From contig NZ_JABBDY010000002.1 of NCBI RefSeq assembly GCF_012847295.1, positions 496,001 through 560,000 on the forward strand: DNA of 64,000 nucleotides, in the 5' to 3' direction. Shown here one piece after another: positions 34,279 to 42,464 of this stretch. Within the stretch, counting starts at the first letter, position 1. Every line of letters begins with the position of its first letter. This DNA is from Microbacterium sp. MF43. Its GTDB lineage: Bacteria > Actinomycetota > Actinomycetes > Actinomycetales > Microbacteriaceae. Position numbers and translations under genes: made by a program. Below the pieces are notes generated by a model, which saw nothing but the letters and a program-made list of their open reading frames with translations, was not told the DNA's origin and ran no database searches.

Positions 34279-35585
34279 GCGCCCGCGTGCACGACGTGGT
34301 CGGCGTCGGCATCGGCCCGTTCAACCTCGGACTTGCGTGCCTGAGCGAGCCGACCGGGCTGGATGCGGTGTTCCTCGACCGCGCCGACGGCTTCCGCTGG
34401 CACCACGGGATGATGATCGAGGGCGCCACGATCCAGGTGCCGTTCCTCGCCGACCTCGTCACGATGGCCGATCCGACGTCGCGGTTCTCGTTCGTCAACT
34501 GGCTGAAGCACACGGGTCGGCTGTACCCCTTCTACATCCGCGAGAGCTTCTACGCCCTCCGCGCCGAGTACGACGCGTACTGCCGCTGGGCCGCCGCGCA
34601 GCTGCCGAACCTCCACTGGAACCAGGAGGTCGTCGCGATCGAGCACGACGCCGCCCTCGACGTGTACGTCGTGCGCGCGATGCGCACCGACACCGGTGAG
34701 GAGAGCGAGTTCCTGGCCCGCCACGTCGTTCTCGGAGTCGGCACGCGGCCCGTCATCCCGCCCGCCCTGCGGGGCCTCCGCGGGCTCGCGATCCACAGCT
34801 CGGAGTACCTCGACCACCGTGACGCGCTGCGCGCCTCGGGATCCATCACCATCGTCGGCAGCGGGCAGTCGGCGGCGGAGATCTACCGCGATCTGCTCGA
34901 CGCCGTCGGCGACGGATGCCGCGTCGACTGGATCACCCGCTCGCCGCGGTTCTTCCCGATGGAGTACACCAAGCTCACCCTCGAGATGACCTCGCCCGAG
35001 TACACCGATCACTTCCACGCCCTCCCTCTCGGCATGCGTCAGCAGCTCGGTCGCGAGCAGCGCAGCCTGTACAAGGGCATCTCCGCCGACCTCATCGACG
35101 ACATCTACGACACGCTGTACCGCCTGAGCGCGGGCGGTCCCGTGCCGACGACGCTGCTGACCGACACCGAGGTCACGAATGCCGCGTGGGACGGCGAGCG
35201 CTTCCGGCTGCGCCTGCGTCACGGTCAGCTCGACCGAGAGCATGAGCGCGAGACGGCGTCGATCGTGCTGGCCACCGGCTACGCCGCCGAGACACCGCCC
35301 TTCCTGGCGCCGATCGCCGAGCGGCTCGACCACGACGCGCTCGGCCGTCTGGAGGTCGCGCGCGACTACACGGTGGACGGCGGGCGCGGCCGCGTCTTCG
35401 TGCAGAACGGCGAGGAGCACACGCACGGACTAACGGCGCCCGATCTCGGCTTCGGCGCGTGGCGCAACTCGTCGATCCTCGCCTCGATCCTGGGCCGCGA
35501 GGTGTACCCGATCGAGCGGCGCATCGCCTTCCAGGACTTCGGGGTGCCCGTCGACGCGATGGCCGCCGCGGGGGCGTCGCGGTGA
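34275..35585 (+). CDS. desB: L-lysine/amine N-monooxygenase (siderophore)
   Basis: A 436-residue flavoprotein of the IucD/PvdA/SidA family that N-hydroxylates cadaverine (or lysine/ornithine) using FAD, NADPH and oxygen. FAD motif VGVGIGPFNLGLACL at the N-terminus, substrate-side IQVPFLADLVTMADPTSRFSFVNWL, NADPH motif IVGSGQSAAEIYRDLL, and the C-terminal ATGYAAETPPFL. ATG 34275 overlaps the desA stop (ATGA). The length is normal. Acts in the cytoplasm as the second step of hydroxamate synthesis. Confidence 0.92.
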   Translation: MSARVHDVVGVGIGPFNLGLACLSEPTGLDAVFLDRADGFRWHHGMMIEGATIQVPFLADLVTMADPTSRFSFVNWLKHTGRLYPFYIRESFYALRAEYDAYCRWAAAQLPNLHWNQEVVAIEHDAALDVYVVRAMRTDTGEESEFLARHVVLGVGTRPVIPPALRGLRGLAIHSSEYLDHRDALRASGSITIVGSGQSAAEIYRDLLDAVGDGCRVDWITRSPRFFPMEYTKLTLEMTSPEYTDHFHALPLGMRQQLGREQRSLYKGISADLIDDIYDTLYRLSAGGPVPTTLLTDTEVTNAAWDGERFRLRLRHGQLDREHERETASIVLATGYAAETPPFLAPIAERLDHDALGRLEVARDYTVDGGRGRVFVQNGEEHTHGLTAPDLGFGAWRNSSILASILGREVYPIERRIAFQDFGVPVDAMAAAGASR

Positions 35586-36166
35586 GCCGAACACCCACGG
35601 CGGCCATCGAGATCGTCGCCGCCGATCCGTCGCGCGACGCCGCCGTCGTCCACGGCTGGCTGACCGACCCGCACGGTGCGTTCTGGGGGATGAGCGACTC
35701 CTCCCCCGGCGCCGTCCGTTCCTACCTCTCGTCGATCGCCGCCCACCCGCATCAGAGCCCGTGGCTGGGGCTCGTCGACGGCGCTCCGGCGTTCTACGCC
35801 GAGACGTACGATCCTGCCGAGGTGCTGCTGCGCGAGGTCCACGACGCACTGCCGGGCGACCTCGGCATGCACATCCTCATCGCGCCGCCCGGCGGCGACC
35901 CGCGCCACGGGTTCACCGACGCCGTGTTCGCCGCCGTCATGTCGTGGTGCTTCGACGAGCTCGGCGCGCGGCGTGTGGTGGTGGAGCCGGATGCCCGAAA
36001 CGACCGCATCCGCCGCAAGAACGTGCGGGCGGGCTTCGTCGAACGGCGATACGTGTCGATCGACGAGGGCGGCGGGCACCTCAAGACCGCCGTGCTCTCC
36101 ACCTGCACCCCCGATGACCACCGCCGTTCCGAGTTGGCGGTCGCCGCCAGGAAGTTCTTCGCATGA
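35582..36166 (+). CDS. desC: Siderophore acyltransferase (AlcB/RhbD-like GNAT)
   Basis: A 194-residue GNAT-fold acyltransferase. FWGMSD near the N-terminus, AFYAETYDPAEVLL, DLGMHILIAPPGGDPRHGFTDAVFAAVMSW and ARRVVVEPDARNDRIRRKNVRAGFVERRYV are typical of siderophore N-hydroxy-amine acylases such as RhbD/IucB. It transfers acetyl or succinyl from CoA to N-hydroxycadaverine to form the hydroxamate. GTG start at 35582 overlaps the desB stop (GTGA) and the end overlaps desD (ATGA). Confidence 0.9.
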   Translation: MSRTPTAAIEIVAADPSRDAAVVHGWLTDPHGAFWGMSDSSPGAVRSYLSSIAAHPHQSPWLGLVDGAPAFYAETYDPAEVLLREVHDALPGDLGMHILIAPPGGDPRHGFTDAVFAAVMSWCFDELGARRVVVEPDARNDRIRRKNVRAGFVERRYVSIDEGGGHLKTAVLSTCTPDDHRRSELAVAARKFFA

Positions 36167-37944
36167 TCTCTTCCGCTTCCCACCTGTCCCCCGCGAACCT
36201 CGAGCGCGCACAGCGCCACCTGGTGGCGAAGGCGATCGCCGAGTTCACCCACGAGCGCCTGCTCACCCCCGAGCCGGCCGCGGCGGGCTGGCGCATCGCT
36301 CCGATCGCGGGCGTGGAGTACCGTTTCTCGGCGGTGCGCACGGCTCTGGAGCACTGGATCATCGACGAGGCGAGCCTCGCCCGCTTCGTCGACGGACGGC
36401 CCGCCGATCTCGACGCGCAGGCGCTCATCCTCGAGCTCCAGCCCGTGCTCGGGCTCTCGGATGCCCTGCTGCCGATCTACCTGGAGGAGATCGCCTCGAC
36501 CCTGGCGGCGGCATCCTTCAAGATCGCCCGCGGCGGCCCGGCGGCCGACGCGCTCGTCGGCGCCGACTTCCAGACGATCGAGGCCGCCATGACCGAGGGG
36601 CACCCCGGGTTCGTGGCCAACAACGGCCGCATCGGCTTCGGGGCCTCGGACTACACTGCGTACGCTCCCGAGGCAGGCCGCCCGTTCCGGCTGGTGTGGC
36701 TCGCGGCGCGCCGGTCGAGATCGCACCTCGCGCTCGGCGCCGGGACGGACGAGGCATCCCTCGTCGCGGGCGAGCTCTCCGGGGCCGAACGCGCCCGCTT
36801 CACCGCGCGCCTCGAAGAGCTCGGCGAAGACCCGTCCGCCTACCATCTGCTGCCGGTGCACCCGTGGCAGTGGGAGAACCGCATCGCGGTCACCTTCGCC
36901 CCCGACCTCGCCCGGCGCGACCTCGTGCTGATCGGCGAGAGCGACGATGAGTACGCGGCGCAGCAGTCGGTGCGCACGATGTTCAATGTCAGCACGCCCG
37001 GCCGCATGTACGTCAAGACTGCTCTCGCCGTACAGAACATGGGGTTCCTGCGGGGTCTCTCTCCGGCCTATATGCGCGTGACCCCCGCCATCAACGACTG
37101 GGTCGCCGAACTCGTGGCGGCCGATCAGACGCTGCAGGCGGCGGGGTTCCGCGTGCTGCGCGAGTGCGCGTCGATCGGCTACACCGGCGACGCGTATCAC
37201 CGCACGCCGGCGCCGTCGGCGCACCGCAAGATGCTGGCGGCGCTGTGGCGCGAGAACCCTGTGCCGCGCCTCGCGGCCGGGGAGCGCCTCGCGACGATGG
37301 CGTCGCTGCTGCACCGGGACGCCGACGGCCGGTCGTTCGCGACGGCGCTCATCCGGGCATCCGGCGTCCCCGCAGCCGACTGGGTGCACGCGTACCTCGC
37401 CGCGTATCTGCGACCGCTCGTGCACTGCCTGCTCGCGCACGACCTCGCCTTCATGCCCCACGGCGAGAACCTCATCCTCATCCTGCGCGAGCACGTTCCG
37501 GTGGGCGTGTTCATGAAGGACATCGGCGAAGAGGTTGCGCTCCTCGCCGACCGCGCCGTGCCCGACGAGGTGCGCCGAGTCGTGTCGCCCGTCGATGACG
37601 ACGAGAAGGCCCTCGCGATCTTCACCGACGTGTTCGACGGCGTGCTGCGTCATCTCGCCGGCATCCTGCACGTCGACGGCACGCTGCCGGAGGCGGAGTT
37701 CTGGCGGATCGCCGCGGCGATCATCGACGAGCATGCGGCGGAGCATCCGGATCTGGACTCTCGTGTCGATCTGCGCGCCGAGCGCTTCTCGCACTCGTGC
37801 CTCAACCGTCTGCAGCTGCGCAACACACTCCAGATGGTCGATCTCGCGAACCAGTCCGCATCGCTGCTGTACGCCGGGACGATGCCGAACCCGATCGCGC
37901 GCTCGCGCGTGCCTGTGCGCCGGCCCGCCGCTGTGGGAGCCTGA
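36163..37944 (+). CDS. desD: NRPS-independent siderophore synthetase (IucA/IucC family)
   Basis: A 593-residue ATP-dependent synthetase that joins and cyclises hydroxamate units through amide bonds. Family motifs: GHPGFVANNGRIGFGASDY, YHLLPVHPWQWENRIA (the HPWQ adenylation motif), RTMFNVSTPGRMYVKTALAVQNMGFLRGL, MPHGENLILIL and FMKDIGEEVALL. ATG start within the desC stop. The N-terminal substrate region fits type C (hydroxamate) synthetases such as DesD. The exact product cannot be read from sequence. Confidence 0.93.
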   Translation: MISSASHLSPANLERAQRHLVAKAIAEFTHERLLTPEPAAAGWRIAPIAGVEYRFSAVRTALEHWIIDEASLARFVDGRPADLDAQALILELQPVLGLSDALLPIYLEEIASTLAAASFKIARGGPAADALVGADFQTIEAAMTEGHPGFVANNGRIGFGASDYTAYAPEAGRPFRLVWLAARRSRSHLALGAGTDEASLVAGELSGAERARFTARLEELGEDPSAYHLLPVHPWQWENRIAVTFAPDLARRDLVLIGESDDEYAAQQSVRTMFNVSTPGRMYVKTALAVQNMGFLRGLSPAYMRVTPAINDWVAELVAADQTLQAAGFRVLRECASIGYTGDAYHRTPAPSAHRKMLAALWRENPVPRLAAGERLATMASLLHRDADGRSFATALIRASGVPAADWVHAYLAAYLRPLVHCLLAHDLAFMPHGENLILILREHVPVGVFMKDIGEEVALLADRAVPDEVRRVVSPVDDDEKALAIFTDVFDGVLRHLAGILHVDGTLPEAEFWRIAAAIIDEHAAEHPDLDSRVDLRAERFSHSCLNRLQLRNTLQMVDLANQSASLLYAGTMPNPIARSRVPVRRPAAVGA

Positions 37945-37948
37945 CCGC

Positions 37949-40060
37949 ATGGCGCAGGTCTATCGCGACGATCTCGGGATCCCGCACATCCGGGCGGCGA
38001 ACGCCGAAGATCTGGCTGAGGCTCAGGGCAGGGTGACCGCTCGCGACCGGGGCTGGCAGATCGAGGTCGACCGGTTGCGCGCGTCGGGTCGGCTGTCCGA
38101 GCTCATCGGCGCGGCCGGGATCGGCTGGGACGTGTTCGCGCGCCGGGCGCGGATCGACGACACCGCTCGTCGGGCGATGGAGAGGACGGATGCCTCGACC
38201 CGCGCCTTCGTCACCCGGTACGCCGACGGCGTCCGCTCCGGCATGGCGGCGGGCGGCGGCGCGGCGCCGGAGTTCGGCGAGCTCGACCGGCTCTTCGGCG
38301 ACTCCCGGCCGCTCGAACCGTGGGACGACCACGATCCGCTGGGCGTCCTCCACGTCGCACACGCCCTGTTCTCACCTTTCACGGTCCTGCTGTGGCGGCA
38401 GCACGTCGCCTCGTCGCTCGGCGACGAGTGGGTCGACGTGTTCGCCGGCTACGGCGACACCGGCGGCGAGACGTTGCCGGCATCCGGCAGCAACGCGTGG
38501 GCGCTGCACGGGTCGAGGACGGAGAGCGGGATGCCCCTGCTCGCCGGCGACCCGCACCGCATCTTCGAGCTGCCCGGCGTGTACCAGCAGGTGCGCCTCG
38601 CGTGCGACGAGTTCGACGTCGTGGGTCTGGCGTTCCCGGGTGTGCCGGGAGTCCCGCACTTCGGCCACTCGGGGAAGGCGGCGTGGGGCGTGACGAACGC
38701 GATGGCCCACAGCGTCGACGTGTTCCGGGAGCGGCTGCGCCCCATCGGCGACGGGTACGAGGCGCTGGGCGCCGACGGCTGGCGCACGGTCGACGTCGAG
38801 CACTCCACCGTGCGCGTGCGCGGCGGCGATGACGTCGACGTCGAGGCGCTCGAGACCGAGCGCGGCACGATCGTGACCGACCTGCACCACGAGGGGGACG
38901 AGCTCGTCGGGTGGAGCGTCCGCATGCCCGCCCGATACGACGGCGATCTCGGGGCGGGCGCTCTGCTGCCGTTGCTGCGCGCGCACACCGCGGAGGACGT
39001 CGCGGCGGCGTTCTCGCGCTGGGTCGATCCCGTCAATCGCGTGCTCGCCGCCGACCGCAGCGGCACGGTGCTCTCGGTGACGGTGGGCGTGACACCCGAT
39101 CGCCCTCGCGCCGAGCGGCGGCTGCCGCTGCAGGCGGACGTCGCGAGATCTGCGGGCGCCCGGGCGGCGGTGGCTGCGGCATCCGTCCCCGACTCCGCCG
39201 TGGACGCGAACGAACACCCCGCCCGGCCCGAGATCGACCTCGGCTGGGCCTACCCGGCACCGCATCGCGCGAACCGGATCCGCACACTGATCGCCGAGCT
39301 GCAGCCGCGTGCCGTCGAGGACTTCCCGCCGATCTGGGGCGACACCGCGAGCGGGTCGGCCGCCGCGCTGCTGCCGTTCCTGCCGTCCGTCGAGCTTCCC
39401 GCCCGCGCCGCGGCGGTGCGGGAGCGGCTCGCCGCGTGGGACCGGAGGATGGATGCCTCGTCCCCCGCCGCCGGCGCGTTCGCCGCGTGGCGCGCGGGGC
39501 TGGTTCGGCGAGTGGTCTCGCACCCGGCGCTGGAGCCGCTGCGGGCACCGCACGGGATGGGGGCGGCCGTTGCGCCGTGGCTCGATGTGACGACCCAGGT
39601 TGCCGCGGCGCTTCCCCGGCTGCTGGCTCATCCCGCGTTCGCCGGCGAGGTCGACGCGATCGTCTGCGATGCGCTCGACGAAGCCGCCGACGCGGCGGAG
39701 TGGGGCGAGACGCATCGCCTTCTGCCACTGCACGTCCTATCGGGCCTGCCGGGCGCGCCGGGCGCGGCGGATCCGGCCGCGGCGCTCGACGTGGCGCTGT
39801 CCGGCGACGGAGACACCGTCCGCTGCACGGGGTCGGTTCCCGGCGCGACCGACCGCAGCTGGCGCGGATCGGTCGCTCGATGGGCGTGGGACCTGGCCGA
39901 CCGGGAGCGGAGCGTCTGGAGCGTGCCGTTCGGCGCATCCGGCGACCCCGCCTCGCCGCACTTCGCCGACCAGCTGCCGGCCTGGGCCGAGGTGAGGCCG
40001 CATCGCGTCGTCACCGACTGGGAGCGGCTGCACCTCGACGACGCGGCCGGCGAGTCATGA
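37949..40060 (+). CDS. desG: Penicillin-acylase-family protein in the siderophore operon (desG type)
   Basis: A 703-residue Ntn-hydrolase precursor. The autocatalytic site lies in LPASGSNAWALHGSRTESGMPLLAGDPH; Ser181 would become the beta-chain N-terminal nucleophile after cleavage, leaving a ~180-residue alpha part. No signal peptide is seen, unlike periplasmic penicillin acylases, so a cytoplasmic role is expected. It starts 5 bp after desD and overlaps the next gene by 4 bp. A gene of this kind, named desG, has been proposed to help incorporate phenylacetyl groups into arylated desferrioxamines. Whether it acylates or deacylates here is open. Confidence 0.85.
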   Translation: MAQVYRDDLGIPHIRAANAEDLAEAQGRVTARDRGWQIEVDRLRASGRLSELIGAAGIGWDVFARRARIDDTARRAMERTDASTRAFVTRYADGVRSGMAAGGGAAPEFGELDRLFGDSRPLEPWDDHDPLGVLHVAHALFSPFTVLLWRQHVASSLGDEWVDVFAGYGDTGGETLPASGSNAWALHGSRTESGMPLLAGDPHRIFELPGVYQQVRLACDEFDVVGLAFPGVPGVPHFGHSGKAAWGVTNAMAHSVDVFRERLRPIGDGYEALGADGWRTVDVEHSTVRVRGGDDVDVEALETERGTIVTDLHHEGDELVGWSVRMPARYDGDLGAGALLPLLRAHTAEDVAAAFSRWVDPVNRVLAADRSGTVLSVTVGVTPDRPRAERRLPLQADVARSAGARAAVAAASVPDSAVDANEHPARPEIDLGWAYPAPHRANRIRTLIAELQPRAVEDFPPIWGDTASGSAAALLPFLPSVELPARAAAVRERLAAWDRRMDASSPAAGAFAAWRAGLVRRVVSHPALEPLRAPHGMGAAVAPWLDVTTQVAAALPRLLAHPAFAGEVDAIVCDALDEAADAAEWGETHRLLPLHVLSGLPGAPGAADPAAALDVALSGDGDTVRCTGSVPGATDRSWRGSVARWAWDLADRERSVWSVPFGASGDPASPHFADQLPAWAEVRPHRVVTDWERLHLDDAAGES

Positions 40061-40686
40061 CCGGGACGTCGACCGGCCGCCTCGTGACCGGCGCGGCGGG
40101 TGACGTGGTCCACACCGCTGAGGACCCCGCGCTCGGGCGCATCGAGATCAGTGTGCTCGACCCGGTGACCGACCTGGACGTGATCCACCGGTGGGTGACC
40201 GCACCGGCCTCCCGTTTCTGGGGCCTGAGTGAGCTCTCTCGCACCGAGCTCCGCGACCTGTACGCCTACGTCGACAGCCTCTCCAGCCATCACGCGTTCC
40301 TCGTCCGGCGCGACGGGCTGCCGATCGTGCTGCTCCAGACGTACGAGCCCGAAAACGATCCGCTCGGCTTGGTCTACGAGGCCCAGCCCGGCGATGTGGG
40401 CATCCACTTCCTGCTCGGCGATCGCGGAGCGCCGGTGCGCGGCTTCACCACGCGCGTCGGCCAGGCGCTGGCCGCGTTCGTGTTCGCGGCGCCGGGAGCG
40501 CAGCGGGTCGTGATCGAACCGGATGTCGACAACGAGCGGGCCGTCGCCCGTGCACGCCTCTTCGGCTTCACCCTCGGCCCTCGGGTCGAGCTGCCGGACA
40601 AGTCCGGCCGGCTCGCCTTCCTCACGCGCGGCGACTGGGAAGCGCGGCAGGCTGCGGACGAGCCGGCCACCCGGTCAGCCGACTGA
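40057..40686 (+). CDS. Second GNAT acyltransferase of the siderophore operon
   Basis: A 209-residue GNAT related to DesC: SRFWGLSELSRTELRDLYAYV, LPIVLLQTYEPENDPLGLVYE, DVGIHFLLGDRGAPVRGFTTRVGQALAAFVF and AQRVVIEPDVDNERAVARARLFGFTLGPRV mirror the DesC motifs. ATG start overlaps the acylase gene by four bases. A second acyltransferase next to desG suggests that two acyl groups, for example a short-chain and an aryl one, can be attached. Some published clusters appear to call this position desH; I leave the symbol blank. Confidence 0.87.
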   Translation: MTGTSTGRLVTGAAGDVVHTAEDPALGRIEISVLDPVTDLDVIHRWVTAPASRFWGLSELSRTELRDLYAYVDSLSSHHAFLVRRDGLPIVLLQTYEPENDPLGLVYEAQPGDVGIHFLLGDRGAPVRGFTTRVGQALAAFVFAAPGAQRVVIEPDVDNERAVARARLFGFTLGPRVELPDKSGRLAFLTRGDWEARQAADEPATRSAD

Positions 40687-41005
40687 AGCAAGCCTGAAGC
40701 GGGTGGCTCCGGATCCCGATTTGCCGGGCTCCGGGAGCTGGAGACGCCACCCGGAGCCCAGCCGACCGTTGTATCCCTCCCCCATGGAGAAGATCGCGGT
40801 CTACGGAGCCGGTTCGGGGTTCGGACTCCGCTGCGCGTGCTGGGGACACCCGCGATGCGAACCTATCGGGTCGCAAGCCGGTAGCCCGGCATCCGCGCCA
40901 CGGCGCGTCGCGCGCCGGCTGATCGCGTCACCCTTGCGAGCGTCCGTCGTCGACGAGTAGCGTCTCGGCTCAACGCTCGCTTCGCACCAAGGGAGAGCGA
41001 CGAGG
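40687..41005. other. 319-bp intergenic stretch after the siderophore operon
   Basis: No gene is supported. Imperfect G/C-rich inverted segments around 40700-40760 (GGGTGGCTCCGG and CCACCCGGAGCC) could form a terminator for the operon. A short repeated GGTTCGG word occurs at about 40810-40825. The ribosome-binding site and probable promoter of the following reductase-like gene lie near the right end. Confidence 0.4.
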
Positions 41006-41566
41006 ATGAGACCGCTTCGATATGCGATCAACGTCACGCTCGACGGCTGCTGTCATCATGAGGCCGGAGTCGCCCCCGACGAGGATTCGATGCGCTACTG
41101 GACGGAGAAGATGGGATCGGCCGACGCGCTGCTGTTCGGCCGGGTGACCTACGAGATGATGGAGTCGGCGTGGCGCCGGCCGGACTCGGGCACATGGCCG
41201 GACTGGATGCGCGAGTGGGAGGTCCCGTTCGCCGAGACCATCGACCGCGCGAAGAAGTACGTCGTGTCGAGCACCCTGTCCGAAGCCGACTGGAATGCCG
41301 AACTGGTGCGCGACGACCTCAGCCAGGCGGTCCAGCGGCTCAAGGACGAGCCGGGCGAAGGCCTGTACGTGGGTGGCGTGACCCTCCCCACGGCGCTGGC
41401 GGATCTGGGCCTGATCGACGAGTACGAGTTCCTCGTGCAGCCGGTACTCGCCGGACACGGGCCGACCCTGCTCGCGGGGCTGCGCGAGCGCATCCAGCTC
41501 GAGCTCATCGGTCGCCACGAGTTCCGTTCGGGCGCGGTCGCCCTGCGATACCGACCCCGCGAGTGA
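41006..41566 (+). CDS. Dihydrofolate-reductase-like (RibD C-terminal) family protein
   Basis: A 186-residue protein of the RibD-C/DHFR-like family. [105 protein letters not shown] are characteristic. Members are NAD(P)H-dependent reductases of mostly unknown substrate, unlikely to be true folate reductases. GAGAGCGACGAGG precedes the ATG. It is followed by a VOC-family gene on the same strand, a frequent neighbour in stress or resistance loci. Confidence 0.88.
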   Translation: MRPLRYAINVTLDGCCHHEAGVAPDEDSMRYWTEKMGSADALLFGRVTYEMMESAWRRPDSGTWPDWMREWEVPFAETIDRAKKYVVSSTLSEADWNAELVRDDLSQAVQRLKDEPGEGLYVGGVTLPTALADLGLIDEYEFLVQPVLAGHGPTLLAGLRERIQLELIGRHEFRSGAVALRYRPRE

Positions 41567-41687
41567 CGCCCTCCTCGTGCCGGAAGTCGTGCCGGCACGC
41601 CGGGTCACCGACTCCCTCGTCATCGATCACACGGGGGGACGTCGCACGGTCGGCATACCGTGGGAACCATCGACGAGAGGACATCCC

Positions 41688-42128
41688 GTGAACCTGACGA
41701 GTCTCTATCCGGTGCTGATGACGACGGATGTCGCGACCACCGCCCGCTTCTATCGAACGCACTTCGACTTCGAGGTCACCTTCGAGTCGGACTGGTATGT
41801 CAGCCTCAAGCGAGGTACCCACGAGCTCGCCGTCCTGGATGCGACCCATCCCACGATCCCGGAGGGTTTCCGCGGGAGCCCCGCCGGAGGCCTACTGCTG
41901 AACCTCGAGGTCGACGATGTCGACGCCGTGCACGCTCGCCTCGTCGACGCCGGGCTCACGCCCGCGCTGCCCCTGCGCTCGGAGGATTTCGGTCAGCGCC
42001 ATGCCATCTTCGCCGGCCCCGACGGCGTCCTCATCGACGTCATCACCCCGATCCCGCCGACAGGCGAGTTCGCGGACCAGTTCTCGGAATCGGCCCTCGC
42101 CGAGACTCGCCGCGGCGACGACGCATAG
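41688..42128 (+). CDS. VOC (glyoxalase/bleomycin-resistance) superfamily protein
   Basis: A 146-residue vicinal-oxygen-chelate protein: [47 protein letters not shown], then [20 protein letters not shown] and [16 protein letters not shown], with the usual two beta-alpha-beta-beta-beta modules. GTG 41688 is chosen because GAGAGG lies seven bases upstream; the frame is open further back without support. The substrate (a thiol adduct, antibiotic or catechol) cannot be assigned. Confidence 0.86.
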   Translation: MNLTSLYPVLMTTDVATTARFYRTHFDFEVTFESDWYVSLKRGTHELAVLDATHPTIPEGFRGSPAGGLLLNLEVDDVDAVHARLVDAGLTPALPLRSEDFGQRHAIFAGPDGVLIDVITPIPPTGEFADQFSESALAETRRGDDA

Positions 42129-42191
42129 CCCCGCCGCCCCGCGGCGGCCTATGGCGACAACCGCCGCTCTCCCGGGGTGCGCAAAACAGAG

Positions 42192-42213
42192 AACCCCCGG
42201 AAATCCGGGGGTT
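42192..42213 (-). terminator. Rho-independent terminator of the Thr-Met tRNA unit
   Basis: A 10-bp stem, AACCCCCGGA (42192-42201) with its complement (42204-42213), 2-nt loop. On the minus strand it is followed by TTCTCTGTTTT, a clear U-rich tract. It lies nine bases past the tRNA-Met 3' end. Confidence 0.88.
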
Positions 42214-42221
42214 TCGACCTG

Positions 42222-42295
42222 TAGCAGGAGCGGGGCTTGAACCCGCGACCTCACGATTATGAGTCGTGCGCTCTCACCAACTGAGCTACCCTGCC
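42222..42295 (-). tRNA. tRNA-Met (CAT)
   Basis: Complete cloverleaf on the minus strand, 74 nt. Acceptor GGCAGGG with TCCTGCT, D arm GCTC/GAGC, anticodon stem CACGA/TCGTG around loop CTCATAA (anticodon CAT), T arm GCGGG-TTCAAGC-CCCGC, discriminator A. CCA is not encoded. The acceptor does not look like an initiator tRNA; elongator Met is most likely, and Ile-CAT is possible. Confidence 0.92.
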
Positions 42296-42328
42296 GCGAG
42301 GCATCCGGTCGCGAAACTGAATGCTGCG

Positions 42329-42400
42329 AGCCCCGAGTCAGGATTGAACTGACGACCCCTTCCTTACCATGGAAGTGCTCTGCCACTGAGCTATCGGGGC
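42329..42400 (-). tRNA. tRNA-Thr (GGT)
   Basis: Complete cloverleaf on the minus strand, 72 nt. Acceptor GCCCCGA/TCGGGGC, D arm GCTC-AGTGGCA-GAGC, anticodon stem CTTCC/GGAAG with loop ATGGTAA (anticodon GGT), T arm GTCAG-TTCAATC-CTGAC, discriminator T. CCA is not encoded. It lies 33 bp upstream of tRNA-Met, a standard actinobacterial pair. Confidence 0.94.
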
Positions 42401-42464
42401 GTGCTGCCCGCATGCGGGCAACTAGAAGAGGATACCAGAGCAACGGCGCCTCTCTGAATCGGCG

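Noticed and set aside
40785-40960. Short frame starting MEKIAVYGAGSG in the gap after the siderophore operon
   Set aside because: It begins like a Rossmann protein, but the similarity stops after about a dozen residues. There is no ribosome-binding site and the remainder is basic, low-complexity translation.
42222-42400. tRNA-associated integration site
   Set aside because: No integrase gene or duplicated tRNA 3' end was found near the Thr-Met pair.
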